Shown: positions 49,201-61,400 of the stretch, in pieces | Layout: every line of letters begins with the position of its first letter | Numbering within the stretch: the stretch's first letter is position 1 | Assembly (NCBI RefSeq): GCF_910596095.1 | Contig: NC_056553.1 | Span: forward strand, 15,113,291-15,177,290 | DNA from: Thunnus maccoyii | Lineage: Eukaryota > Chordata > Actinopteri > Scombriformes > Scombridae | Reading direction: 5' to 3' | DNA length: 64,000 nt | Program-made: the position numbers and the translations under genes | Notes under the pieces: model-generated | What the model was told of the DNA's origin: nothing | The model's input: the letters and a program-made list of their open reading frames with translations, nothing else | The model's database searches: none

Positions 49201-52015
49201 GATACCAAGCATATTTGTAGCAGGTCCTTCTGTTTCTGATAGACAGCAGTTCTTCACACTTAAAAGCTTCTTTCTGAAGTGATGCTCATTTAGCTATTTT
49301 CATCTGTTCTTACCTTACACATAAGTGAGCCAAACCTCTTCATTATGATGAACATACTGGCTAGTAGTGTTGTCACAATAGCAAAATTACATGCAGCCAT
49401 GCCTCTCATTATGTCACCATGAAAGCTGCAGCATGCATATGAGAGAAAAGAAATAAAAAACTGTTGACATGCCCACTATGCCTGCAAGGAGTGGAACAGA
49501 TTGCTGCACTCTGATTAAAACAATGTCACTCTTAGTACCAGTACTAATAAAATGGGGTATAGTCCGGTTTTAACGGCAGGGTTTTGCGATACCTCTCTAG
49601 TATTGGTATACCATGCAACACTACTGGCTAGCGCACTGAATCATCAGCTGAAAATAATCCACAAAATATGCACAATTACTCATGTTAAGTAAAGTTTGCC
49701 AAAAGCGAGTGTCCAGTTTCCCAGTGAGGAAAAAGAAAGCAACATAATTCACTTTGGAGCCAAAGAAAGCAAACTATCAACTTGGTATAACCTTAATATT
49801 CAAACAAAGCCTCCAGCTTTTTAAAGTTCATGTTGATAAGGTTTCTACTCAGAGGTAATGATGTCAAATCTGACCTTTCTGTTTTCGTGTGTCTTCAGGG
49901 TGAACAACTGTGTGGGATTCTCCAACTACAAGTTTTTCATCCTCTTCCTGGCCTACTCACTGGTCTACTGTTTGTTCATTGCGGCCACCGTGCTGCAATA
50001 TTTCATAAAGTTCTGGACAGTGAGTAACGACACGCAGATGTGGTGGTCCCGGCTACATAGTCTGCTCACTTCCACTCAGTGTAGTAGTGGATGAGAGTGT
50101 GTGTCTGTGTGGTTGTAGAGAGGATGCAGGCCTCGGCGAGCATCCTCTGAGTTGGCTGTGCATGGTGCTGAGCTCTCCTCTGTTTTCTCTGTCCTCTCTC
50201 ACCCTTCACCCACTGAACCCCCCCCCCCCCTCCCCTCCCCTCTCTGTTTCCCCTTTTGTTATCCCCAGTTCTCGCACACTGATTCATTGTTCTCTGATCT
50301 CCCTCTCCACTATCAGAATCATCAGTCACGCCACTCATGCGGCCGCAAACACCTCCTCTCTCTTTTTTTTGTGTGTGTGTATTTTCTCTCCTTTCTCCAC
50401 TCCACTTCAGTTTCCTCTCATCTTCCTCTTTCATCCCTTTGTTTCTTCCATTCTGGGCACACGTTGTGCATTCACCCACTCTCTTCCTTTCATTTTTTTT
50501 CCCCCTAACTTGGCCTTGACTCATATTTGCCTCCTGATTTTTTTTTTTTTTGTTTTTTTTATAGTCCCCGCTCCCCTCCCCACCTGCTTGTTCTCTCCTG
50601 GTGTTGCTAACCAGTCTTGTTTCTGTTTGTACTAAAGCTTTGCCGGAGGAAATCGGCAGAGAACTGCCCAAAGGTAACCCAGCCACCCTCCAAAGCCTTT
50701 GGTGTTGCAGTGCCTCACCATCGTTGCCATGGTTTTCGTCGTGATGTGCATGCAGTGCTGTTCACATGACACTCTTCTTATTTCTCTCTATCGCTCCGTT
50801 TTTGTCTTTCTTTTTCTCTCTTTCCATAAATGAGTATGAATTTGTTATTGATTTCTCTCTCTCTCTCTCTCTTTCTCTCCCTCTTTCTCTCTCTCCTCTT
50901 CCCAGAACGAGCTGCCAGACAATCATGCCAAATTCCATGTCTTGTTTCTATTTTTTGTGGCGGCCATGTTCTGCATCAGTATTCTGTCCCTTTTCAGCTA
51001 CCACCTGTGGCTTGTAGGGAAGAACAGGTCCACTATAGGTAACACACACACACATTCAACAAGTTTTTTTGTAATTTCTGTCAAAAACATGAACCCATTT
51101 TTTTGTGTACTTGCAAATGATGATAACTCAAAGTTAGTAAATCATTGAATATATATTTTTACTGGATCTGAGAATAATTCCTTCTCATCTACACTCTCAG
51201 ATTCTTATTTTCAGTCCAACCCTTTTCTTTTCTCTTCATTGATGTTTGTTTAATCATCTCTCTCTCTCTCTGTCCATCCTGTCTCTCCATTCTTCTCGCT
51301 TTCTCAGAGGCATTCAGAGCGCCGGTCTTCAGGACAGGCTCCGATAAGAACGGCTTCTCTCTGGGTTTCCGTAAGAATATCACTCAGGTGTTTGGAGACC
51401 AAGAGAAGTACTGGCTGCTGCCTGTCTTCACCAGGTAAAAGAGACAAACTTAGAATCGAACAGAGTAGATTGACAGGCTCTTATAATGGTGTCAACAATA
51501 CTGGATCCCTGCTACTTATTGACTTTGTCTCTTGTTTACTACAGTCAGGGAGATGGTCTGACGTTCCCGACACGGCTGGTCAATGTTGACCCAGAGCAGG
51601 CCACAGTGACCCTGAATCCAGAGCCCAATAAAAGGTGATCAATCAATACAATAAAAGCCATATTATTTGACATGAGGCTCTAAAAAAGATTCATGTTTGG
51701 GAAGGGGCAATGACACACAGTTCATTCTTTTTTTTATTTGTTGTGCACCAGTGCTGCCGACGTCCCAGCGAGCCCGCTCAGCGAGTCACAGAACCACCTC
51801 CTGAGCAACGACCAGCGTGCCAACAACATCGGAGACCATCCGGCTAATAACACCCTCAAATCAGGTGAGCTCCACCAGGGATGATATCAATATTTCATAG
51901 ACAGAATTAACATTAACCACTCGCTGTCTGGCATCTGTCACCTTACTGCATTTTCTGTTCTGTCTTCACAGCTGGAAGTGAAACCATTACAATCTCCATG
52001 GAGAGCGAGTCTTAA
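46224..52015 (+). CDS. zdhhc20: Palmitoyltransferase ZDHHC20
   Basis: Four-helix membrane S-acyltransferase that moves palmitate from its own cysteine to substrate cysteines. Coding exons: 46224-46341, 48084-48110, 48501-48595, 48684-48804, 48921-48990, 49093-49125, 49899-50019, 50638-50673, 50906-51038, 51308-51434, 51545-51634, 51752-51864, 51972-52015. They total 1,128 nt, or 375 residues (human ~365), and all phases agree. The N-terminus ([26 protein letters not shown]) is diagnostic. The Cys-rich domain holds two zinc-binding CCHC sets (from Cys125) and the DHHC motif at 150-153 with active Cys153. The TTxE-like region before the last third reads STIEAFRAP. A 36-nt exon (50638-50673) encodes [12 protein letters not shown] and may be a cassette. 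Teleosts have two copies; from memory this is closer to zdhhc20b. Confidence 0.96.
46935..47283 (+). mobile_element. hAT-like non-autonomous element, copy 3 (nearly full length)
   Basis: Both ends are recognisable: GAGCTGCAACTAACAACGAT at the left and ATCGTTGCAGCTCTA at the right form inverted termini. The interior has the shared TTGTTTGGTCTATAAAAT and TTTCCCAAAGCCCAAGATG blocks. It lies in zdhhc20 intron 1. Confidence 0.8.
47640..47797 (-). mobile_element. hAT-like non-autonomous element, copy 4 (degenerate, opposite strand)
   Basis: Read on the minus strand it starts TTTTAGGGCTGTGACTAATG and includes the family's TATAAAAGGTCAGAAAA-like and GACGTCTTCAGATGTCTTG blocks. It is heavily diverged and its inner limit is uncertain. 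Confidence 0.5.
50157..50590 (+). other. Strongly pyrimidine-rich intron segment upstream of the 36-nt zdhhc20 exon
   Basis: Over more than 400 bp the sense strand is dominated by C and T, with repeated TCTCTC, TTTCCTC and CCCTCCCC blocks. A second pyrimidine tract, including (CT)n near 50851-50900, follows the small exon. It creates long open frames rich in Ser/Phe/Pro that are not genes. Confidence 0.8.
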
Positions 52016-55000
52016 CCAGGTGAACAAAAGCGAAGCCCAATTCTGACCTGATGATCCGTGTATGCCATTTAGCAGTCATACTTTTGCGTGCACATGTCAG
52101 ATTTTTCACCTGGATGTGTCGCGTTGCATAATTATGTCAATTATGAACACTTATTTAGAGAAAATTGGAAGCAGCAGTGTAATCACCAGTAATTTACCTA
52201 ATTATCTTTGTTTTGTTTGCTCTCTTTTCTTCCCTGTCACAGGAGAAACTCCTCAGTCATCTAATATGATGCCTTAAGCAACGCAACAGTTTAGTTCGTC
52301 ACCATGGAAACAGTCTCCCAGTGCAACCCCATCCCCACAGATCCATTCAGAGTAACTATGGAAATGCATTCCTTTTGCCCGTCACCGTACAGCAACGCAT
52401 CTACGGCATTGGCATTTTTCGCATGCAGTGTCATTAGCAAATCTCACACATGCCCCTATAGGACATGTCACACAAGCTTGTTCCCTCTCACACCAACACA
52501 CACACACACACACTCACACTCAGACACAAGCTAACAGTCGCACATTCAACTGTATACTTTTTTTTTTTTTTCTTTTTCTCACAACCAGAGCATTTATTAA
52601 AAATGAAGGACAACATCCAAGCATCTTGGAGGGAATAGGAGCTACTTTTGGTGTTTTTTTTTAATGAGTAAACTTTTATTTGTGCCAAAAGCTTCCTGGG
52701 TGCACCAGGACTCATTAGGATAGGCACAAAGCTGCAGTGAAGAGCAGGGGCACAAGCTGGAGCAGTACGTTTGTCTTTGAACATTTCTCTCTCGTGGTTT
52801 TATAGAAAGGCAAGCAGTACATCCCGCGGAGATGGCCTTATTTTTGTTTGTTTTTTTGTTTTTTAACATCATGTCGGAGCGCATGTACGGCCTGCACCTT
52901 TTTTTTTCTTTTTCTTTTTTTTTTGAATACACCCAGGCTGTATTGCAGAGGACTCTATTGCATGGCTCAGTGGACTGAACCAGTGCAAAACAGGGAAGAC
53001 TGTAGCTTGGGGTTTGGATGGCATTTTGGATATCAGAGCACAAGGTGGCGCATTTGCACTTTGTAGATTATCAATGTCCATCAAACAAGGTGCTGCTTTT
53101 TATCATGTCCAAAAAGCATCCCAGGTATAATGGATATTGGAGGATCATGTGATTTATGGTGTGGTGTAGTGTGCGTGTGTGTGTGCGAGCGTGCGTGCGT
53201 GTGTGTGTGAATATATGTAACAGTTGAAGTGGCAGGGTTTTTTTTAAAACAGCTAACAAACTAAAATAATCAGCTTTATGTGTTTTTGTGGCCAACTTGT
53301 GTTAAAACATGCTGCTTATATTCTGACAGTTTGACCTGGGAGATGCATTTCACACAGTGCAATATGCAGTATCCTTCACTACCTGATCAGTGATTATTCT
53401 TAGTATTTCCATCAGCCCAGTGTCTACAGCCTGTTTTTTTGTTGTTGTTGTTTTTTTTCCTACAGCTCAGCGCTTCAACCTTTTACTAAAGTCACCAACA
53501 TTCATTGCCAAATAAGGGCTGACCTGTCAGGAGCTCTGACCTCTGAACCTGAAGTGTTTACAACATCCTAGCTTTATCTTAACCTCACTGGCCAATGTCA
53601 TCATAACCAAATTATATTTACCAGTCGTTCAGGCGCAATATTTTATACAAGGTTTATCTGTCCTTCCTGCCTGTAGTGGGTCACGATGTCCTTGAGATGC
53701 CAGTGCTGGTCCAGCAGGTGGCGACAAGGCTCCTGTCATCTGCCCTCATTGAGATGCAGAGTTTTCCGGCTCAGGGCTCAATTCACTTTCAGTCTGATTT
53801 GCAGGTGCGGTTTTCTTCAGAATTAAATATTTTTCATAACAAGTAATTAATATGCATTATTTTCCTGTAATAACTCCAAAAACCATAATTCATTTGAAAA
53901 GAAAGTGAATTGAACCCAACTGATCTTCAGTTTAAAAAAAAAAAAAAAAGTAAAAAAATTTTAAAAAAAATTTAAAAATAGAGGTGTTGAATTCAGCTTC
54001 TGCTCACCTTGTCTACGCTATACATGTATGTGTTTGGAAATCGGCTCAGTGTTGTGACCTCCAACTGTTAAAGGAGCCTTAAGTGAATTGTCTTATGTCC
54101 GTGCTGAACATTTGGGATATGATAGTGACTCAGAGGGTCTGACGAAGTGTCTGAACAATTCTGAATGCACCAGAGAAACAATTATTCGTGATTATAACCA
54201 ACCAAATATGACCAGTTCAGGAATGAGTTACATAATCTCCTATGAATTTTGTTAGTGATATGCAACTTTCTGACTCACATTGGAGGGAGACGGACCTAAT
54301 TCCACAAAAAAATCCTGATGTCTCTCTGATCACATCCCTGCGACTGTTGCTGGATGAGTCTCTTATTAAACTATATCCCAGACGACTCTGGTGATGTACA
54401 AGTTTACAGCTGTTTCTATTGTACAGAGTGAGTAGTGGTGTTGTTGTACGGTGTATTTCTCAGTAATCGTTGTCACAGTTGTGCTGAATGTACACAGACG
54501 GGACAGTGAGGACGTTTCGGTGTAACGATGAAGCGGACTTTTGCGTTTACGTTTTATCCTTCCGATCATGTTTAACCTTTTTGAGCCCAAGTGTATTTAT
54601 AATTACTCTGTACAAACCAGTGATTGGAGGATATTTGTTAATGTATGGAGTAAGCTCATGATGGGCTCAGCGTCAGAGTCACACTGTGGTTTGATCTCAA
54701 AGCAACAGATGAAATTACTGTCAGATCTTTTCTAAACCTCACATTTCAACATTTAATAAAATGAAAAAAAAAAAGATATATATTCTATACCATCTATAAG
54801 GAGCCTGGCTCGTTCTGCTCATTACTTCTGGCCACTGATTCTGAAACATTGGACCTGTCTTGTTTTATAAATTGCCTCTATTCTCTCTCTCTCTCTCTCT
54901 CTCTGGGCTGTTTGGCCTCGAGACTAAAGTGCGCGTGTGTATTTTGTAATGCTTAACTGAGTGTTTTTTTTGTAATATTGTCGTCTTGGGAGAAATGCTT

Positions 55001-55560
55001 CTGTGCAGCCATGATATTTTTTACATGTGTGTACACACATAACGTCTGACTAATGCTCAAAAGCATGGCACCTAACCACTGTAAACATGTTTTACCATGA
55101 TGACAGGGATTATGGTGTTAAAACAGACATTGGGGGTTTTTCAAATATAGAAGTATAGCTAGGTGTATCATGTTCTCAATTTGCTTTACTCTGGTCTGTC
55201 TCAACTTTATAAATGAAGCCATAAAAACTACAGTGAAAACGGAGGAAGGATCTGAAAAATTGTCTAATTTCTTTCTTTTTTTAAAGACTTACAGAATATT
55301 TTACATCTGTTTTCACAATGCAGATGTAGCCTATCATAACTTGCTTATTGCTACCTTTTGGTTTGTTTTTTGTTACAATGTCCTATTTTACAATGTGTGT
55401 GTATATATATATATATATTGATAATGTAAGAAAAAGACTACATATATATTTTTCTTGTCTGATTAATTTTACTGTTCCTATTTTGTGAATGAAGTACACG
55501 CCTCTACACAATTAACGTAAAAAAAAAATAACAATAAATGTTTTTTTTTAAAAACCTCCA
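52016..55560 (+). other. zdhhc20: zdhhc20 3'UTR with two polyadenylation signals
   Basis: AATAAA occurs at 54755-54760 and again at 55533-55538, so the 3'UTR may run to about 3.5 kb. A donor-like CAG|GTGAAC four bases after the stop and an acceptor at 52242 suggest a spliced 3'UTR or alternative C-terminus. Simple repeats occur near 52497 (CA), 53165-53210 (GT), 53933-53990 (A-rich), 54888 (CT) and 55399 (TA). A CTCF-like CCAGCAGGTGGCGAC lies at 53711-53725. No other gene is seen. Confidence 0.6.
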
Positions 55561-58489
55561 GTCTAACCTCGCTCTTGTGTCAGTTTTGTGTAATTCAAGA
55601 TTTACACTTCACTTTTTACATGTGTTGAGCAGATGTTTGTTTTTTTTCTTCTTCAAGGTTGCTTAAATCAAATATAAATTCTTGTACAGCAGAACTGTCA
55701 CTCTGCATTACAAAAGAATAAGATGAAGAGTTAGTTTGTGTGTAGAAGCTAATCTGTATCAGCATGTAACTTCCTGGAGTGAAACATGATTGGCAGAAAT
55801 TACACAAAGATGCAATGACATCATTTCTACTTTATGCGTAGCTGTGTTTAGCCTTGCTTTGGTTTCTACACACATTGTCTCAAAAAGTGCTTTTGAATAA
55901 GTTTGGACACAAAGCTAAAACAGGCAAATTGCTTTATGCCTGTGGTATTTGACTGAAGTCGAAAATCTTTGTGGAATGAGGTTCAGGAACCCAGCTGAAC
56001 TTTGACCTTTGCTATCTGCCTAACACCCAGGTCTTTGACCTCTGCACATGAGGTAATTTGTGCAAAGATTATAAATTCACTGTTCTGCTCGTCCACTTGA
56101 ATACGTCATGCTTCACTTACATTTTCTTTCAGTGGCTGTTTGTAAATCATGATTTAGGCATATGGAGACAGAACAGACACAAGTCAGAGCACTGATGTAT
56201 TACATTTACTCTGCAGGTCTGTACAGCACACTGGCCAAGGTGAGAACAGCATGACTCGGCGTATACTCTGTGATGTAGAGGCCAAGTTGTGGAAATATAA
56301 TAGACTGAGAAAAATCACTAATGCAGTCAATGCGTCCTGTGCACATGTGAGCCGTCAGCTCCCAAGGTAATGACCTAAGTGTCAGATTTTGAGGGAGAGT
56401 AATCAGTGGTTTGTTACAAAAACAAACAAGCCTAACCTGCGCAAGGCCAAAGCAGCCGCAGTTTCACTGAAGACCTTTGGATGGTTTATCCATTAAGAGG
56501 AAAACCACCATTAAACTGATTTCGGACAGTAACATCAGTGTCTACAAACAAAGCCTAGTGGCCCTTGACACAAATTCAGAGCATCAAATGGATGATGCAC
56601 TCAGGTGACAATGTTTGAAGTTGTTTTTTTGACTTTGAAGCTATATCCAAATGAACTTTTATCAGAGTTCATTCTCTGCTGAGATTTTCCCAAGATATCA
56701 TCACCTTCACAGTTAGTTTCTGTTTCGTTATTTTTAACGAGGGATGTGTCCAAACTCACCATAAAAAAAAAAAAAACTAAGCTGTATGATATTACAGAGA
56801 CAAGATATGGATTCCTTTCATGATGAATTTTACCTCATGTCTTCTGTTGTGGCAGAAGATTTCTCTGTAGATTCTTGAAACTTTCTGTCAATTTCATAAC
56901 CTCAAGAGTCAGCCAGTTGCGACAAATCATATTGGGTGAGTCTGCCACCCCTGCAGTAGATACATAAGCTAAGGTGTGCCTTGACGCAGTCAGAGTAAGC
57001 ACGAAATAAAGTTGCTGAGACTTGATTCAGTCATCATATAATGTGAAAGAGAGATTTGTCACCCTGTGCAATTTGTAACAAAGGTGAGTGCAATGTGAAC
57101 ACTGAGTGACAGGATCTGAGGACTTCTCATCCTCCACAGAGGGTGTGTTATAGTTTCCTGGCTGGATGTGAGCACGCATCCCTGTTTTTATACCCTTCAG
57201 TCATATTAATCATTCCTTAAATGTGTCTGCACATGCAGTTCAGGGATGAAGAGATTTAATCTCAGAGCAAGGTTTGCTTGAATGGACAGGCAGTTTTGAT
57301 GAACAATAAAATTAGGATTTGAGGTAAATGGGAGCCAAAATGATGTTCAGAAGCAAAACAAAGACAAGTCACTAATGTCAAAGCTAGTTAAGGCAAGTTC
57401 TCATGGGAGACAAAAAGGCCTAGTGAACGGCACTGTGGGCACCATTGCTTTTCTGTATATCACTACCTTTACTTCAGTGATGTTTTGGATCCCTATTCAG
57501 GCTTCTCTCAGTGTTGTGGAAAATTATTCAAATGGAGCCAAGGGCGCAAAAAGATTTGCAGCAAATGCCTCACATGACATGCACATGTTTCTATGGAAAC
57601 AGGGTGGCATGTGAGCGCCTCCTGTGTTGTCCACTGGCTTCAGACTGCAGCAGTCCTATAAGAAATCCCCCTTCCATCCCACACACACACACACACACAC
57701 ACACATACCCCTGTTTGTTACCCCTCTTCCATCCAGAATCCTATTCTCAATGTTACTGGAGTATTTCCAGTAACTTTCAAAAATTAATCCTAGTTAGTCA
57801 TCTGAGAAGAGAGAGTTCTGTATCTCTGCTGTGATCAGAAGAACCCATTTGACTCAGTCACCTCTGATTCCAACCAGAAAGGCTTATCATTTTTTATGAG
57901 AAACTCGAGTGTCAAGCTGACACAGAGATGATGACATATAAGAACATGAGTGGGCTGATTCCAAAGAAGTTAATCCTGCAAATTCCATGGTTTGGCTCCA
58001 CGTTGTGGTATAAATCACAAAAACCACTGCACATTCTCCAAACTAGCAGAAAGCCACACCACAGATACCATACCATAATATACCCCAAAATAACTTCAAA
58101 ACCAAGTTGCAAAACAAGCTGAGTGATTTATTTTAACTGCATGATATATTACCAAAAGTTGTGAAATTGTCATTGTTTAAAACATTTCTTTCAATTAAAA
58201 AAAAATGCCAGGTCTGCCCACAAACCACGTTTTTGCGTCAATTACTCGGGACGCTGTGATTTGGCACAGAGGACCGTGCGTCCTATGACAGAGAGGAGAA
58301 GGCGGGTCCAAAGATTACAACAAGTGTTTTGGGGTGTCCCGGAGGCAGATTTCTCTCTGTGAAGAGTTTAAGGACGCTCTTTGGAGAGGAGACAATCCAG
58401 GCTTTACGCACGGAGCGTCTGCGGATGAAAGCAGGACTGAGAGACTACTAAAAGTTGTACTCGTGAAAAATCCGCCGACAGCAGCCAAC
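55561..58489. other. Spacer between zdhhc20 and slc51a, including the slc51a promoter
   Basis: No coding frame I can support is present; short frames near 57.4 kb match nothing known to me. There is a (CA)n run at about 57,681-57,706. The last ~250 bp before 58,490 is GC-richer and probably contains the slc51a promoter and 5'UTR. Confidence 0.45.
55990..56070. promoter_or_regulatory. Clustered HNF4/nuclear-receptor-like and C/EBP-like sites
   Basis: TGAACTTTGACCT (55996-56008) is the reverse complement of a classic HNF4-type DR1, AGGTCAAAGTTCA. A second DR1-like GGTCTTTGACCT lies at 56030-56041, and a C/EBP-like TTGTGCAA at 56058-56065. This is 2.4 kb upstream of slc51a, a gene of bile-acid-transporting epithelia. 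Function is inferred only. Confidence 0.4.
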
Positions 58490-61400
58490 ATGAATGAATC
58501 CAACCGAACCATTGATCCGAGCTGCAGTGACAAACCTCCTCTCGCCATCGACATCATCCTCAGTGAGTATAGACCGCTTTGGTACCAGGGAGAAGTTTAC
58601 AGGACAGGGCGCTTCCCCCCAAACACCCCTAACTGACGAGATTACACGACTGTTATGGTCTGATGGAAGTTTATGCACTAGAAAATATCAGTAGGTGTAA
58701 TATTATGCACTTGGCTGCTGAACTGTAGAGCTTTTGTCCTCGTTGGGTTTTGATGCATTCCTAGAAGTCCCTGGGCTCCACTTTGTGAGCTGCTGGGAAG
58801 ATGTAGGATGGTGGTCTCCCGTGCGCACCATCCAGTGGTCCTCCTGCTTCTTGGGCATAGTTATGACTCCTTTACATCCTCAGGAACATACAATACTACA
58901 TTAGAGCACAATTTCCAGACTTTCTGTAAATACATGTAAAATATTCCCTTTTCCTCCTGGGAACCGTTGGTCATTGACCCTCATAGGACCCTCCTCAAGG
59001 GCTTTCCTGGGACCAATGACCCCAGTTTTAAAAGCACTGACATATAGAGTAAATATTACGCAAGATTCAGTCTATTATACTCATAAAACCACAGTCAAAT
59101 TACAGAAAAGTTGCATGTTCAGACTCAGCTCACTTCTGGGTTGAAAACAATTAATCCATTAATCCATTTCACTGGGGTGTTGGTACTGTAATTTCACATT
59201 TAGGGCTCTGGCTAATGTTGGATTATCCATCTCATTTTGCTTTTCACTTGTCATAACACTCCTCAGAGGGTGTGCAGTTCAAAATCTGCAGGGATGTAGA
59301 GAGAAAATCCACTTTAAGTCAGTTAAGCCATCTTTCTTTATTACGTGGATCCTAATTTAATAAAACACTGCAGACGTCATCATGTGTTCGTGTGAAAGTG
59401 CGGTAATGAATCTTTTGTTGATATTGGTGATGTGTGAGCTTGCCATAGTGGCATTGTTTTTGTTTTTTCGTTACTGCACTTTAAATTATTATTATTATTA
59501 TTTTGTCTTTTTAAACCTTTTTTAAATGTGCTCTTTAAAACAAAGTTGTTTTTTTTAACCTTATGTAAAACCACCAAGTGACAGTTTAAAAGCGCTTGCA
59601 TTTTTAAGAAGAAATCCTTTCAGTTTTCCTTGATTTTAATTCAAACTGATCATAGTTTGCTGAATATATATTTACAATATATGGTATCCCCTTCTGATTA
59701 GAGCTTGACCAATAAATCAGCAAGGCCAATATTAGCTTATTGCAGATTTATTGGTATTGGTCTTTATGTCGGCCGATAAATATCAAGAAACTGCAGACCA
59801 GAAATGGCAAAGATATGTTTAGATATTGTACAATACTGTTGCTGTTACTTTTACATAGTTTGTTCTCTGGAGATCTCTAACAAAGTTTATATTTCAACTG
59901 TTAAATATCACACTCAGTTCTTTCAAAGACACTTTTAAGGTTTTCTTATCGAAAAATGTTAAGTTGTAGGTTAACAAAAATGTATATTGTATTTGTAATG
60001 AACTTTTATTGGATTTCTTGAACTCTAAAATATCAATATGTAGAAAAAAATCCAGTACTGGTCGGGCAATACTTGTGATGGTGAAACCTTTGAGGTCTCT
60101 CAGTTGCCATCTGGATCTGTTTTGCCAGCAGAAAGGAATAGTTAAAATCCTCAGTCTCCACTTTACTGCAAAAGCTGAGTATGTTGTGCACATGTGTGGT
60201 TGCACAAAACATCAACTAGCAGAACACAAGAGGAAAGAAATAGTTCAAGCAGATGAAGGAACAATAATAAAACATTGTTTTCAGAATTTGGGAAACTTTT
60301 CAAAAAGTCTTCTGTGTTAATTATCAATTGCAATTACAAGCTCTTTACCAACACAAAATGAAAAACAGTATTTAAACAAAGGCAACAAGAAGGCATAGTG
60401 ACCACCTACAGAAAGAAGTCCTCCAATAGGATTGTTTGTTTGTCTGTGTTGTATATTGATAACTGTTAATGACTTTGTATTCCAGCGAAGAAATGATGCA
60501 GAATGCAATGACTCATAATTACAGGCAACCTTTAGAAGGTGTTTATTCAGCCTTTCCTTGCACTCTTTTCAATTTCAAATGTAGCTGCAGCTTTCATCAC
60601 CTCTCTTCTTTTGTCTGAAACATCTGTTGTAATGATTCACTAGTGACCATATGTGACTGCTGATGCCTCAAGTGTCATTCCTGGATACAACAGCCTGCCT
60701 GCTACTTTCTAGTCCCACCCACATGCACATTCATAATTTATATATACAGTACCAGTCAAAGTTTCCCATTCTCTTGAATGAGAAAGTGTGTCTAAACTTT
60801 TAATTGGTACTGTATAGACAGTCAATTCTGTTTGTTGTGAAGGCTGACTTGGTAAATAGATTATGCTGATGATGCCAAAATCAAAATACAAAATACTCCA
60901 CAGTCCAACAAACACTTAAGCTAGAAAATCTCAAGCCAATCTATCATCTAGCTGTAGCTGTACGGTCTGTTTAATTTTCTCAGCATGCACATGTCAGCAG
61001 CAGCAGTCTGTATTTGGTTTCCTGTGTTGCTGTTTTCACTTATTTTGCTTCAAAATACACTTTTTTTTATTGCTAACACTGTTTACCCCGAAGAAACCCA
61101 ATTAAGGCGATCAACAGAACTTACACTCAGGTCTGCATCTGGATTTTATTAATCCTCAAAATTGAGCACTCATATATCTTAAAGCAACAGTCAGGTGCTC
61201 GTCTAAACATTTAAAACTGAGTCCGCTTGCTGTAATCACTCCTCCTGTTCATACTGACCATTAAGAGATCCCTTCATAATGCGCTTACGATATACATAAG
61301 TGATGGGGGACAAAATCCACACAGAACTCAGTTTGTGCAAAAATGCATTCCAGAGTTTATCAGCTATAAGGCTTCAGCCTCCTGAGTTAATCAAATCAAG

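Noticed and set aside
50087-50635. 182-codon plus-strand open frame rich in Ser, Phe and Pro
   Set aside because: It is produced by the pyrimidine-rich zdhhc20 intron, has no domain and crosses splice signals of the real gene.
50066-50686. 206-codon minus-strand frame rich in Lys, Arg, Glu and Gly
   Set aside because: It is the purine-rich complement of the same intron tract and overlaps a real exon; low complexity explains it.
57375-57614. 79-codon frame upstream of slc51a
   Set aside because: No family resemblance, no splice context and no upstream promoter signal; chance frame is likelier.
60009-60320. 103-codon frame in slc51a intron 1
   Set aside because: It starts inside a DNA-element remnant and shows no recognisable protein features.
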